A stretch of DNA of 50,861 nt, taken from Gammaproteobacteria bacterium. GTDB taxonomy: Bacteria > Pseudomonadota > Gammaproteobacteria > Ga0077554 > Ga007554. This document shows, piece after piece, positions 9,876 to 18,703 of the stretch. The notes under the pieces were generated by a model. The model worked only from the letters and a program-made list of their open reading frames with translations, was not told the origin of the DNA and did no database searches. Within the stretch, counting starts at the first letter, position 1. Every line of letters begins with the position of its first letter. The stretch is taken from the NCBI GenBank assembly GCA_016191235.1, contig JACPOZ010000047.1, forward strand, positions 1-50,861, read 5' to 3'. The translations under genes were made by a program, and so were the position numbers.

Positions 9876-10283
9876 ATGGAAAATATTATGGCCGCTGTCA
9901 TTCCCATTTACCCCGCAATCCCATCCGAACTCAAGTGCGGCTATTGCACCAACTCCAAGTGCTGCACTTACATTACCCAGCACATCACCACGCCGCGTTC
10001 CAAGCACGATTTTGACCACCTGCTGTGGCAGGTGTCGCACCAGAATGTCAACGTATACAAGGACAAGGACGGCTGGTACCTGCTGGTAAACAATACCTGC
10101 CTGCACCTCCAGCCCGGTGGGCGCTGCGGCATCTATGAAACACGGCCCGAGGTGTGCCGCAATCACTCCAATGACTACTGCGAATACGACGCTCCCGCCG
10201 AGGATGGTTTCGATCTGTTTTTTGATGGCTATGAAGCGTTGCTTAAATACTGCAAGAAACGCTTCAAGAGTTGGGGGAAATAG
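9876..10283 (+). CDS. YkgJ-type cysteine-cluster protein
   Basis: 135 residues (a start at 9888 has the better ribosome site, GGA seven bases before). The cysteine pattern of the YkgJ/CxxCxxCC family is clear: CGYCTNSKCC near the N-terminus, then CLHLQPGGRCGIYETRPEVC and CEY. These are believed to bind zinc or iron-sulfur; no enzymatic activity is firmly known. C-terminal KYCKKRFKSWGK is basic. It follows thiC and is convergent with the cysteine synthase gene. Functional assignment is limited to the family. Confidence 0.8.
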   Translation: MENIMAAVIPIYPAIPSELKCGYCTNSKCCTYITQHITTPRSKHDFDHLLWQVSHQNVNVYKDKDGWYLLVNNTCLHLQPGGRCGIYETRPEVCRNHSNDYCEYDAPAEDGFDLFFDGYEALLKYCKKRFKSWGK

Positions 10284-10308
10284 TTGCAGATCACTGCGTC
10301 AAATGTAG

Positions 10309-10337
10309 GGTGGGTTAGCATTTTTGCGTAACCCACC
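10309..10337. repeat. Short palindromic intergenic repeat (GGTGGGTTA family)
   Basis: GGTGGGTTA (10309-10317) pairs with TAACCCACC (10329-10337), followed by AAGCGTTGCGGAGCAACACA. A related copy lies at 30885-30931 and a looser one at 37161-37182. Such elements are common non-coding repeats; here it sits between convergent genes and could also terminate transcription. Confidence 0.6.
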
Positions 10338-10390
10338 AAGCGTTGCGGAGCAACACAACGCATTATTTTTGGCGCGGAATAAGTACCATT

Positions 10391-10513
10391 ATCCCAGATT
10401 GCCCCACGGCGAAATAGGGCGCGCAAAGCCGTTCGTGGTGAGTTTGTCGAACCATGAACGGCCCTTCGACAGGCTCAGGGCGAACGGTTTTGGGGCGTGG
10501 GACAATCTGGGAT
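10391..10513. repeat. MITE-like palindromic element
   Basis: Outer arms 10391-10408 and 10496-10513 are inverted copies matching at 17 of 18 bases (ATCCCAGATTG...). Inside are nested inverted pieces with TTCGACAGGCTCAGGGCGAA, a string I recognise as a frequent bacterial intergenic repeat. No coding sequence. It fills the convergent gap between the YkgJ-type and cysteine synthase genes. Confidence 0.65.
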
Positions 10514-10544
10514 TATTGCAGGTACCCTTACAAATATCGACTAT

Positions 10545-11462
10545 CTACGCGTCAAACAGTCCATCGACAGACAGGTAGCGTTCGCCACTATCATAGCAGA
10601 AGGTTAATACGCGACTGCCATCCGGCATGTCCGGCAGTTTTTGGGCAACCGCAGCAAGGGAGGCGCCGGAGGAGATGCCGATGAATATACCTTCTTCCTT
10701 GGCGCAACGGTTAGCGAAACGAAACGCGTCCACATGATCGACCTGGATAATGCCGTCCAGAATCGCCGTGTTGAGAATCGCTGGCACGAAACCCGCGCCG
10801 ATCCCCTGGATGGGATGCGGACCGCGTGCTCCACCGCTGAGCACCGGAGATCCAGTCGGCTCCACCGCGAACACCTTGAGGTTTGGGTTTGTCTGCTTCA
10901 ATATCTCGGCGCAGCCGGTGATATGGCCGCCCGTGCCAACCCCCGTGATAAGGTAATCAACACCTTCAGGAAAATCGGCCATGATCTCGCGCGCTGTGGT
11001 TTGGCGATGTATCTCAGGATTGGCTTCATTTTCGAACTGTTGCGGCATCCAGGCATTCTTCGTTTCGGCCACGAGCTCATTTGCGCGTTCGATCGCGCCC
11101 GGCATTCCCTTTTCTTTTGGCGTGAGCACCAACTGAGCACCGAGCGCGGCCATGTAGCGGCGCCGTTCGATGGACATGGATTCGGGCATCGTCAGAATCA
11201 GCCGGTATCCACGCGCCGCCGCCACCATCGCCAGGCCGATGCCGGTGTTGCCGGAGGTCGGCTCAATGATCACGGTATCCTTATTGAGCAGTCCTTTGCG
11301 CTCGGCCGCTTCTATCATGGCAAGGGCAATGCGATCCTTGATGCTACCGCCGGGATTCGCGCGCTCCAGCTTCATCCAGATCTCTACGCGCCTATGAAAC
11401 AACCGGTTAATGCGCACATGGGGGGTTTGACCGATAGTTTCCAGGATGTTAGCCGCTTTCAT
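10545..11462 (-). CDS. cysK: Cysteine synthase (O-acetylserine sulfhydrylase, PLP enzyme)
   Basis: 305 residues from ATG at 11462, chosen for AGAGAGGGA just upstream and because the family N-terminus is [14 protein letters not shown]. It makes cysteine from O-acetylserine and sulfide in the cytosol. Seen: NPGGSIKDR with the PLP lysine, the substrate loop [10 protein letters not shown], the phosphate-binding [10 protein letters not shown], and a C-terminal GISSGAS. Length and motifs fit CysK better than CysM; separating CysK from CysM or cystathionine beta-synthase-like relatives needs phylogeny. No operon partner on its strand. Confidence 0.93.
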   Translation of the reverse strand: MKAANILETIGQTPHVRINRLFHRRVEIWMKLERANPGGSIKDRIALAMIEAAERKGLLNKDTVIIEPTSGNTGIGLAMVAAARGYRLILTMPESMSIERRRYMAALGAQLVLTPKEKGMPGAIERANELVAETKNAWMPQQFENEANPEIHRQTTAREIMADFPEGVDYLITGVGTGGHITGCAEILKQTNPNLKVFAVEPTGSPVLSGGARGPHPIQGIGAGFVPAILNTAILDGIIQVDHVDAFRFANRCAKEEGIFIGISSGASLAAVAQKLPDMPDGSRVLTFCYDSGERYLSVDGLFDA

Positions 11463-11634
11463 GGTGTCCCTCTCTGAATATTTATGTGGATTCTGAACGG
11501 ATAGGAATGCTGCTGGTCGCGGGCCAGGCAAGGGTAACTTAGCATAGGGCAGGTGCGGTGTGAAGGCGAGTTATGGCAGGGATGTTTTTGTCTTGTACCC
11601 CGCTCATCAACCGGAGGGTGATGCCAATGCTAGC

Positions 11635-12054
11635 TTACGTCTCCCACGGATTGATGGCGGTCACGCCAACGGCAACAAACGGTTCGGTATCTCGTGTCGC
11701 CACGGCAAATCCATGCACGGCCGCGATGGCGGCAATTTGTCCGTCCGCCACGGAGATGATGCGGCCGCCGATCCGGGCGCGGTTGATCAAAGGGGCATAC
11801 GCCATCGCGGCTTGTTGATCGAATGATAGAATTCGTGATCCGAAGAGCCTCGCCACCAGCTCTGCTAACGCGGCACCAAGCCCTTCTTTTCGCTTGCCGT
11901 CCGGCAGGATTTCTATACCAACCAGCAGCTCCGATAGGTTTATCGCCGTCAGATACAGCGTCTCAGCTGCCTGTTGATCAAGCCAGGCCCGCACAGCGGG
12001 ATTGGCGTTAGGCTTCATCGGCTCAGAGATAACATTCGTATCCAGGATGATCAT
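11635..12054 (-). CDS. PIN-domain toxin, VapC/FitB type
   Basis: 139 residues. PIN ribonucleases cut RNA using a cluster of acidic residues; here IILDTNVISE (first Asp), INLSELLVG (Glu), SVADGQIAAIA and VATRDTEPF (later Asp residues) are all present, so the active site is intact. The wording ISEPMKP and TRDTEPF fits the FitB subgroup. It overlaps the antitoxin stop by four bases (ATGA), the usual coupled layout. Expected to be held inactive by the upstream ribbon-helix-helix partner. Confidence 0.9.
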   Translation of the reverse strand: MIILDTNVISEPMKPNANPAVRAWLDQQAAETLYLTAINLSELLVGIEILPDGKRKEGLGAALAELVARLFGSRILSFDQQAAMAYAPLINRARIGGRIISVADGQIAAIAAVHGFAVATRDTEPFVAVGVTAINPWET

Positions 12055-12290
12055 TCGAATACGGCTGGTTCAGCCGGTGTCTGATCACGGGCGAAATCAA
12101 GATCAAATCCTCCGAAGTGCTGCCCAAAAGCAGCGAGTTCTGATCCGATTTTGACGCGCGTCTTAGGCCTGACCGCATCTTCCAGAATTTCCCGGATTTC
12201 AGCCTCGGTACTACGCCCGTGCTGAGCCGCGCGCAGCTTGAGGGCGCGATGGGTTTCTTCGGGTAGATTACGAACCGTGACAGCAGGCAT
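12051..12290 (-). CDS. FitA/VapB-type ribbon-helix-helix antitoxin
   Basis: 79 residues. The N-terminal half is a ribbon-helix-helix DNA-binding fold: PAVTVRNLPEETHRALKLRA, then HGRSTEAEIREILEDAV. The C-terminal tail (GGFDLDFARDQTPAE) would wrap the PIN toxin. First gene of the pair; its product with the toxin should repress its own promoter, and an AT-rich near-palindrome lies 30-55 bases upstream. Confidence 0.9.
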   Translation of the reverse strand: MPAVTVRNLPEETHRALKLRAAQHGRSTEAEIREILEDAVRPKTRVKIGSELAAFGQHFGGFDLDFARDQTPAEPAVFE

Positions 12291-12319
12291 TTGATTTCAC
12301 CTCGCAATTTAATATTAAT

Positions 12320-12345
12320 GATATCACATTATATTATTTGGTATC
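12320..12345 (-). promoter_or_regulatory. Probable promoter/operator of the FitAB-type pair
   Basis: Minus strand reads GATACCAAATAATATAATG...: a perfect TATAAT (12328-12333 reversed) embedded between imperfect arms GATACCAA and GATATCAC (6 of 8 matching). Suits autoregulation by the ribbon-helix-helix antitoxin. The -35 is weak. Confidence 0.45.
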
Positions 12346-12421
12346 AATTTGCTTCTGCGCCCGTCACTCCCATGGCTAACGCCAATGTACGGGTAGTCGG
12401 ACGGCGGGGGTGTGCCATTTT

Positions 12422-13450
12422 TCAGGACGATGGCAAAAAGTCGATGGGAAGTTTGGTCACGGTGGTGGCGACTTCTTTGGCTCCGAAGTCGAAAAGCAAT
12501 ACCCGCGCCACGATCTTTTGTATCAGCTCGGGTGCCTCCATCGCGCTGGACACCACCTCGCAAGCGCTGACCTTGCCAGAGGGTTCGATGGTCAGTTTAA
12601 GCACTACCTTGCCTTGCAGGGATGGGTCTTGCCGGAGCGCGCGATTATAAAGCGAATACAGCGCCCCTTTGTTCTTGTCGAACACCATTTGAATTTCATC
12701 GTCGGTGCGCGAACTGCCAGTTTTTTGCCTGGCCGCTTTAGGCGTCTCGGTTTCGCCAGGGTGCGCCGTGGGCTGTGGATTGTTGACGCGCGTGGTGGCC
12801 CGTTCCGCCAGTTGCGTGCCGCTGATATTACGGCTGGTGCTGGCTGTCTTCACTCCCTCGCCCGCGCGCGCCGTGCCGGAGGTGATCATCGAGCGCTGTA
12901 CAAAGGGTTCGATCTTGGTGGGCTGTGTAAGCTTCTCGTCCGTTTGCGCATTGGTTACGACGGGCTTGTCACGCAATGCCGCCAGATCGTTGCTTAATGC
13001 CAGCAGGCCTGAGCTGGCCGCCTTCTTGCGCGCGGCCTCGATATTGACCTTGGGCGGTTCTATGGGCAGCGGCGTTGGCGCGGCTTCCTGTTTGGCTTCT
13101 TGCACAGGCTCAATCTTCTTCTCGGGCAGTGGCTGGGGTTTGATTTTCAGCTCTGCCTTCGGTGCCGGTTGTGGCTTGGGTACTTGTTCCTGCTTTGTGG
13201 CCAATGGCTTTACGGGCGAGGGTTTCGCAACCGGTGGGGGGAGTTGCTTGCGTTCAAGCACCAGTCTGGCAAGCCGCGGCGGCACTTCCTCGGCTTGTTC
13301 ACGGGTGATTTTTGGAACCTGGATAAAAGTGATGATGCTTGAAATCACCAGAAAGCCTATCAGCACCGATGTCAGGATCACACGAAAACGGTGTTCATCC
13401 TGGGTGGTCATTGCCCATGGCAGGTCGGGGGAATGATAATGAACTGCCAC
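12422..13450 (-). CDS. TonB-like energy transducer with AgmX/PglI-type C-terminal domain
   Basis: 342 residues from GTG at 13450; ATG at 13411 is the alternative. One N-terminal membrane span (VILTSVLIGFLVISSIITF) anchors the protein. A long Pro/Lys/Glu-rich periplasmic stretch follows (KPQPAPKAELKIKPQPLP and similar). The C-terminal ~100 residues read as an AgmX/TonB-like domain: DEIQMVFDKNKGALYSLYNRALRQ, GKVVLKLTIEPSGKVSACEVV, LLFDFGAKEV. It is the last gene of the ExbB-ExbD-ExbD set. It probably carries proton-motive work across the periplasm, as in TonB, TolA or gliding systems. Its outer-membrane target is unknown. Confidence 0.82.
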   Translation of the reverse strand: MAVHYHSPDLPWAMTTQDEHRFRVILTSVLIGFLVISSIITFIQVPKITREQAEEVPPRLARLVLERKQLPPPVAKPSPVKPLATKQEQVPKPQPAPKAELKIKPQPLPEKKIEPVQEAKQEAAPTPLPIEPPKVNIEAARKKAASSGLLALSNDLAALRDKPVVTNAQTDEKLTQPTKIEPFVQRSMITSGTARAGEGVKTASTSRNISGTQLAERATTRVNNPQPTAHPGETETPKAARQKTGSSRTDDEIQMVFDKNKGALYSLYNRALRQDPSLQGKVVLKLTIEPSGKVSACEVVSSAMEAPELIQKIVARVLLFDFGAKEVATTVTKLPIDFLPSS

Positions 13451-13453
13451 AGC

Positions 13454-13945
13454 CTATTGCCCCGCCGTTCTTGGTTTTTGCATCACAGCGAGAAAAATGT
13501 TGCTGTAGTTGGCTTGTGTACATGTAACCATGATTTTCTTCAAAAGCTTATAGGGAATTTGCCGGTCTCCCATGATAGTGATGTCGCTGTTGGCTTTACT
13601 GTCTTGCCGCACGGATTGATGCTCAAGCTCGCTTTTCAGGGGTGCAATGACATCTTCGGGGGCGTTCAGCACGTCTTTTACAGAGGCTATTTTGCGGCCC
13701 TGCATGATAATGTCCGTGCCACTCACCGTGATCAGGATGGTTTGTTTGGGTTGTTTTTCAACGATGGATTCGGGAAGCTTTACCACCTTGGTGTTGGGCA
13801 GTATCTCCACATCAGAGGCGCCTACCACGAGAAAAAACACCAGGATGGTGAAAATATCCACCAGGGCAATCAGGTTGAGTGTGCCACCCCGCTTTGTTCG
13901 GGCGTGGTGCCGCTCCATGCGTCTGGCGCGCCGTGACATTTTCAT
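13454..13945 (-). CDS. ExbD/TolR-family proton-channel subunit (canonical Asp)
   Basis: 163 residues. Basic N-terminus (RRARRMERHHARTKRG), one membrane span NLIALVDIFTILVFFLVV holding the conserved proton-carrying Asp, and a periplasmic domain ending FLAVMQKPRTAGQ. Works with an ExbB/TolQ pentamer to convert proton motive force to movement. Lies between the second ExbD (22-base gap) and the TonB-like gene (3-base gap). Confidence 0.85.
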   Translation of the reverse strand: MKMSRRARRMERHHARTKRGGTLNLIALVDIFTILVFFLVVGASDVEILPNTKVVKLPESIVEKQPKQTILITVSGTDIIMQGRKIASVKDVLNAPEDVIAPLKSELEHQSVRQDSKANSDITIMGDRQIPYKLLKKIMVTCTQANYSNIFLAVMQKPRTAGQ

Positions 13946-13966
13946 ATTGGCTATCCGTATCCCTTG

Positions 13967-14470
13967 CTATTTTATTTTCTTGCCGGCCGGGGCGTCGCCA
14001 ATGGATATGTCAGGGAAAAGCTCGGCGGATCCCATCGCCCCGCTTCTTTCCTCGCGTAACGCATCCATCACCTGCACCAGAAGGTCATAGGGAGTGTCAT
14101 CTTCCAGCAGGATCGACGCATCCCGTTTTTCCGGGAAGCGAGTTTTTAATTGATGAAGATTTTGCGCCAGGGATTTGATGTCATAGCCGCCGGACACATT
14201 ATTTATCCGCTCAAAAAAGCTGCCATTTCTGTCACTTATTTCAATGGCATCCTTGCGCAGGATCACCTCCAGCAGAAATTCCTTTTTCGGTTGCGGGGCG
14301 CTACCAGATGATGCCTGAGCGGCCGGGGGCATATTCAGCTCCAGCACCGTGATGCGCGAAAATACCGCCGAGGTCAACAGGAAGCACACCAGAATCACCA
14401 TCATGTTGATCATGGCGGTGAGATCCAGCTCGTCACCTTCGTTCCGCGCGAGTAGGGTACGGCGTTTCAT
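13967..14470 (-). CDS. ExbD/TolR paralog with Asn in place of the membrane Asp
   Basis: 167 residues. The N-terminus KRRTLLARNEGDELDLTAMINMMVILVCFLL aligns with the membrane span of the neighbouring ExbD. Its Asp (ALVDIFT) falls on Asn here (TAMINMM), and the codon AAC can be read directly. An acidic pair DELD lies just before the span. The periplasmic part (DISIGDAPAG at the end, DASILLEDDTPYDLLVQVMDAL) keeps ExbD shape. Its start overlaps the ExbB stop by four bases, so they are coupled. It may be a non-proton-carrying partner in a mixed ExbD dimer; that is inference. Confidence 0.82.
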   Translation of the reverse strand: MKRRTLLARNEGDELDLTAMINMMVILVCFLLTSAVFSRITVLELNMPPAAQASSGSAPQPKKEFLLEVILRKDAIEISDRNGSFFERINNVSGGYDIKSLAQNLHQLKTRFPEKRDASILLEDDTPYDLLVQVMDALREERSGAMGSAELFPDISIGDAPAGKKIK

Positions 14471-15120
14471 TGGGGTGAGCCTTGCTTGTCGGAGTGCTCC
14501 TTGATGATGTTCAATACTTTCACGGATGCCATCTCCAGGCTGTCCACCAGTTCGACGGTTTTGGACTGAAGCACGCTATAAATCAGCAGCAGTGGTATCG
14601 CCACCATCAGTCCGAATGCCGTCGAGTTCATGCCCACGGAAATACTGGCGGAAAGCAGCGCAGCTTTCTCGGAGGGGTTGGCGCTGGAGACGGCGGTAAA
14701 TGCATCAATCAGGCCGATAACCGTGCCGAGCAGCCCCAGCAGTGTGGAAACATTGGCGAAGGTGGTGAGATAGTGCGTGCGTTTTTCCAGGCGCGGGACG
14801 GTTTCCAGTAGTCCTTCCTCCATTGCTGTTTCAACATCGTCATGCCGCCGGCTTGTAACAATCCGGGACAACCCATAAGACAGAATGTTGCTGATGGCGG
14901 CATTGGACTGCGACATCATGTCTTGTGCGGCTTTGTACTCGCCACGCTTGAGTACCGGCAGCAGCTTGTCCCACATCTCCCGGTTTTTGTTCCGGGCGGA
15001 AGTCAGGAAAACATAGCGCTCGATGGCGATGGCGAGTCCCAAGGCGAACACCCCAAGGATAAGGTACATAATAAAACCGCCGTCTTGAAAGAAGCGGATT
15101 GAGGAACTGAAAAAATCCAT
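14467..15120 (-). CDS. MotA/TolQ/ExbB-family proton-channel protein
   Basis: 217 residues; AGGAG seven bases before the ATG. Three membrane spans: GGFIMYLILGVFALGLAIAI near the start, then LTTFANVSTLLGLLGTVIGLI, and STAFGLMVAIPLLLIYSVL. The signature LLGLLGTVIGLIDAF plus SVGMNSTAFGLMVAIP is the TolQ/ExbB/MotA family motif. Forms the inner-membrane channel with the two ExbD proteins; stoichiometry cannot be told from sequence. Confidence 0.92.
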   Translation of the reverse strand: MDFFSSSIRFFQDGGFIMYLILGVFALGLAIAIERYVFLTSARNKNREMWDKLLPVLKRGEYKAAQDMMSQSNAAISNILSYGLSRIVTSRRHDDVETAMEEGLLETVPRLEKRTHYLTTFANVSTLLGLLGTVIGLIDAFTAVSSANPSEKAALLSASISVGMNSTAFGLMVAIPLLLIYSVLQSKTVELVDSLEMASVKVLNIIKEHSDKQGSPQ

Positions 15121-15206
15121 GCTGATCTCCTATGCTGCGTCATGCCCTGCCTTGTCTTCGGCATTTCAGACAAAAATCTTGATGGTTAATGAGAAGAAAT
15201 ACGGCC

Positions 15207-15476
15207 TTATCTGGAATTAAAAATCGCGTGGTATTGCATCTGGCGTAACAGGGCTTCCCGCTCCAGCGGCGCAAGGGCGGCGTTGGCAAACTCACCCATT
15301 GATCGGGTTGGCGGTGGGGCAGGTTCGGGTTTCTTCCACGGGACGATGTAGAGCGTTTTTGGCATGTCTGAATCACCTATGATTTTTGTACCAGATGATT
15401 CGATAGAATCTTCCGCCGCTGAAACGCCGGCGGATAAACATAAAACGCCCATGATCAAAAGCACGGATGGCTTCAT
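15207..15476 (-). CDS. Small exported protein of the Exb/TPR operon
   Basis: 89 residues with a signal peptide (MKPSVLLIMGVLCLSAGVSA, then AEDS). The mature part has a proline-rich stretch WKKPEPAPPPTRS and a basic C-terminus. Its start overlaps the stop of the large TPR gene (ATGA), which argues it is real. I recognise no domain. It lies between the TPR lipoprotein and the ExbB gene, so a periplasmic part of the same machine is plausible. Confidence 0.7.
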   Translation of the reverse strand: MKPSVLLIMGVLCLSAGVSAAEDSIESSGTKIIGDSDMPKTLYIVPWKKPEPAPPPTRSMGEFANAALAPLEREALLRQMQYHAIFNSR

Positions 15477-18400
15477 TTATCTTTCACCTCCACGGTTTTC
15501 TCCGCACCATTTTTGCGTTTTTCCAGATCTGCGATCCACATCCCCACCTGCTTGTCTGCGGCGGGCAACAGGCCTTGATAAAGTCGATACTGTTCCAGTG
15601 CCTTGCCGGTGTCGCGCAGATAAAGATCGTAAAGAATGCCAAGGTTCAGGTGGATCGATGAATGATTCGGGTCGATGGTCAGGGCTTTTTCGTAGGCATT
15701 GCGGGCGTCACCAAAACGTCCGTTGTTGCGGTAATGAATCCCGAGGTGGTTGTAGGCCTCGATGTTCGACGGAACCTGTTCAGCGGCATTAATTAATGCC
15801 TTTTCGTCGTCATCCTTGCCGTCATTGCTCAACGTAATGCCGGTCAAGGGTTCGCTTTTCTCATGCTTTGCATATTTGACCGGCAATAGCTTACCCAGCT
15901 CGGAAAAGCTTTTCCTGACAGATTCGTCATAGATGCCGGTAGACACGCGCCGGATATTCGATTCATATATCTGGATGGCTTTCTCTTCAAACGGGAAGGC
16001 TTGCTCTTCCAGCAGTACATCATATTGCTCCCGTTCCTCGGGCGTGAGTCCTTCGGGGCGTTGGGATTCAAGCAGGTCACGGCTAAGATCGCTGTATATC
16101 TTTGCCATCTGGTGAGTCGCGGCGGTTGTTACATCCGCCACGCCAAACTCTGTGGCAGTGCCATAGGCCTGCAAGGCCGCTTCCATTTTTTCCTTTTTGA
16201 TTTTCAGGTTCTGCTGCAGCGGCTCAACCAGCCGCACCTGGGTAAATGCCTGGTAGCCGAGATCCGCCAGAGTAATCGCAGCATGGGCCGCAGTTTGGCG
16301 GGTGCGCGGCGTGCGCTCCGCACCACCTTGCCGGTCCGCCTTGATGATGTCTTTCAGCCAATAATTTTGCATGTTCGTGTCATTGCCTTGCTTGTAGGCT
16401 TCAGCGAGGCGGCGGCGCGCCTCGATGGCCTGCTCCAGCGGGCTGGGGAACTGTTCGACATACAGGCCATAGACCCTGGCGGCGTTCTTGGTGTCCTTGG
16501 CTTTATCATAAAGCTCTGCTGCTTGCCACGCGGCGTCCTGGCGAACCGGGGCGTCCTTGTTGCTGGCAATCGTCTTTTCAAGTTCGGCGGCAGCCTTTGC
16601 GGGCTGGTCCAACTGAAGGTAGGCCGTTACCATTTGCCGTGATACATCGGCCTGGAAAGCGTTGTCAGGGTAGGTTTTCTGGAGCTGGCTAAAGATGCGC
16701 AGTGCGTTACCCCAGTCGTTTAGCGACATATAGCCGACAGCGGCATCATATTCCGCCGAGATGCGGATGGGTGAGGCGGGCGCTGCCACGCCGACCCGAA
16801 GGAAATGCTGTATCGCAGCCGGCATGTCGCCTGCGGTACGGGATTGTTCACCTTGCCGATATATTGCCGATGCCAGATGCTCCATGATTTCCGCCCTGCC
16901 GGTGTCATCTGCGGGGAGCAGATTCAATGCCTCGCGATAGCTCGCCTCCGCGCGATGAAAATTATCTTGTTCGAACTCTGCGTGCGCGATGATGGTTGCC
17001 GCCAAGCTGCGTTGCTTGATGTCAGCGGGTGGCTCCATTTTCAGAATGAGCCGCGCGGCGAATGCAGCCTTGTCATACTGCTTTAGAGAGAACAGCTCTT
17101 CCATCGCGGAGACCAGAATGGCGGGCACCCGTTTGTCCTTGGGATACTTTTCGGAGAACCGCAGCGCGCTCACCACAGCATTACGTCGCCACAGATTTTT
17201 TTCATAGCCCGAGAGTTTTTCCCCCTGTTTCTGATAGGCGAGCAGGGCCGCATAGCCTGCTTCGGCGCCATTTTGATTGGCGGGAAAATCATAAGCGACG
17301 TTTTCATAACGCGTGACTGCATCGGCATAACGTCCATTTTCGTACAAGCTTTCAGCGAGCAGGAAAGTGATGCCTGGGGCGTCGTTATCCTCGGGGAAAT
17401 TTTTCAGAAATTTCGTATACCAATCCATGGCCTCCTTGTATGCCGCGCGCGACTTGGTCTTTTGCGCTTCGGCATGATAGTGGCGCGCCAAGTCCTCAAG
17501 GATGCCCCTTAAGTAGGAGGTAATCTTGTCCTGGGCGATTTTGTCGCCGTAAATCAGGTGTTCAGTATATGTTTTTGTGGAATTGCTGGCGCGACGTTGA
17601 TTGTAGTCCTCAAAGACGCGGACAAATTCCCGTTTTTCAGGCAGGAGCAGGGCTGCGAATTCAGGCCTTTTGTAGGCATCGATGATCCTTTGCTGCATGA
17701 GCACGCTGTAGGGATGGCCCGGATGCACCTTGATGAAGGCTCTGTAGCTGTTCACGGCGTCGCTGACGCGGTCTTTCTCAAGCGCAAGTTCACCGAGGGA
17801 TTTGTACAGAAGGTGTTCGTAAGGGCGATAACCTTTGGTGGAAAGATACGAGGTGATCGATTCCGCGCCATTGAGATGATAAAAGCTGAGGCTGGTAACG
17901 CGCAGCGTATCTTTTACAAACTCCTGTTCGCCGCGCGGCAAGACAAAGTCATCGGCTACGGCTTTGCTCACAGGAAATTTTTTGTCCAGAATTGCAACGA
18001 AAGAATCAAGAGCGGGCAAATACCGTTCCTGCTTATACAGGCTCCAGCCGTGTTTATACAGCGCCATCTCGTAAAATTGGGATTTTTTCAGGGGGAAAAG
18101 GGAGGCATAGGCCTTCTCGGCCTGAGCATAATCCTTCAGTGTAAACAGAATCTCCCCGCGCCGGAACTGTACCTCATCCATATAGCCTATCTTTGGATAG
18201 GCATTGGCCAGGCGAGTCAGCGTCTGTAGGGTGTTTTGATAATCACCGCTTTGTTCATACGCTTTTGCCAGTTGATACAGCGTGTTTTCAGTATCGGATT
18301 TAGGGGCTTGCTCCTGCAACAGCTCCTGATACAAATTAATCGCATTGCGGTTATCCGCAGGGGGTGGTGGTGCGCTGGTTTGGGCGTCTTGCTGGGATTT

Positions 18401-18703
18401 TTTGATATTGTCCAGGAAAATGGCCTCCGCATTATCCACCTCCAAATCGGCAATCTTGCGTTTTGCCTCGCGCTGGACTGATTTATCATTTGCCGTGCCC
18501 GCGATGGATTGATACTGTTCGATGGCTTTGCTGCGGCTGTCAGGGATAGCGGTATCCTTTTCGACGGAAATGTTACGACGCTCCAGGCTTTTGAGGGTTG
18601 GGCTATCGTCTTTTACCTGCGCGCAGCCAGTAAGGACAAGCAAGGGTAATGAGATCAGGCGACAGTAATGTTTCAACTTACTCGTCTCCCCGTGCCGCAG
18701 CAT
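15473..18703 (-). CDS. Large tetratricopeptide-repeat lipoprotein
   Basis: 1076 residues. N-terminal segment HYCRLISLPLLVLTGCAQVKDD has a lipobox (LTGC), so the protein is probably anchored in a membrane as a lipoprotein; residue +2 is Ala, which suits the outer membrane. The rest is helical TPR repeats, e.g. NTLYQLAKAYEQSGDYQNTL, LLAESLYENGRYADAVTRY and, near the end, AYNHLGIHYRNNGRFGDARN and SIHLNLGILYDLYLRDTGKA. TPR solenoids are protein-binding scaffolds. It overlaps both the preceding TPR gene (26 bases) and the following small exported protein gene. I propose it is the outer-membrane partner of the Exb/AgmX module. Confidence 0.85.
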   Translation of the reverse strand: MLRHGETSKLKHYCRLISLPLLVLTGCAQVKDDSPTLKSLERRNISVEKDTAIPDSRSKAIEQYQSIAGTANDKSVQREAKRKIADLEVDNAEAIFLDNIKKSQQDAQTSAPPPPADNRNAINLYQELLQEQAPKSDTENTLYQLAKAYEQSGDYQNTLQTLTRLANAYPKIGYMDEVQFRRGEILFTLKDYAQAEKAYASLFPLKKSQFYEMALYKHGWSLYKQERYLPALDSFVAILDKKFPVSKAVADDFVLPRGEQEFVKDTLRVTSLSFYHLNGAESITSYLSTKGYRPYEHLLYKSLGELALEKDRVSDAVNSYRAFIKVHPGHPYSVLMQQRIIDAYKRPEFAALLLPEKREFVRVFEDYNQRRASNSTKTYTEHLIYGDKIAQDKITSYLRGILEDLARHYHAEAQKTKSRAAYKEAMDWYTKFLKNFPEDNDAPGITFLLAESLYENGRYADAVTRYENVAYDFPANQNGAEAGYAALLAYQKQGEKLSGYEKNLWRRNAVVSALRFSEKYPKDKRVPAILVSAMEELFSLKQYDKAAFAARLILKMEPPADIKQRSLAATIIAHAEFEQDNFHRAEASYREALNLLPADDTGRAEIMEHLASAIYRQGEQSRTAGDMPAAIQHFLRVGVAAPASPIRISAEYDAAVGYMSLNDWGNALRIFSQLQKTYPDNAFQADVSRQMVTAYLQLDQPAKAAAELEKTIASNKDAPVRQDAAWQAAELYDKAKDTKNAARVYGLYVEQFPSPLEQAIEARRRLAEAYKQGNDTNMQNYWLKDIIKADRQGGAERTPRTRQTAAHAAITLADLGYQAFTQVRLVEPLQQNLKIKKEKMEAALQAYGTATEFGVADVTTAATHQMAKIYSDLSRDLLESQRPEGLTPEEREQYDVLLEEQAFPFEEKAIQIYESNIRRVSTGIYDESVRKSFSELGKLLPVKYAKHEKSEPLTGITLSNDGKDDDEKALINAAEQVPSNIEAYNHLGIHYRNNGRFGDARNAYEKALTIDPNHSSIHLNLGILYDLYLRDTGKALEQYRLYQGLLPAADKQVGMWIADLEKRKNGAEKTVEVKDK

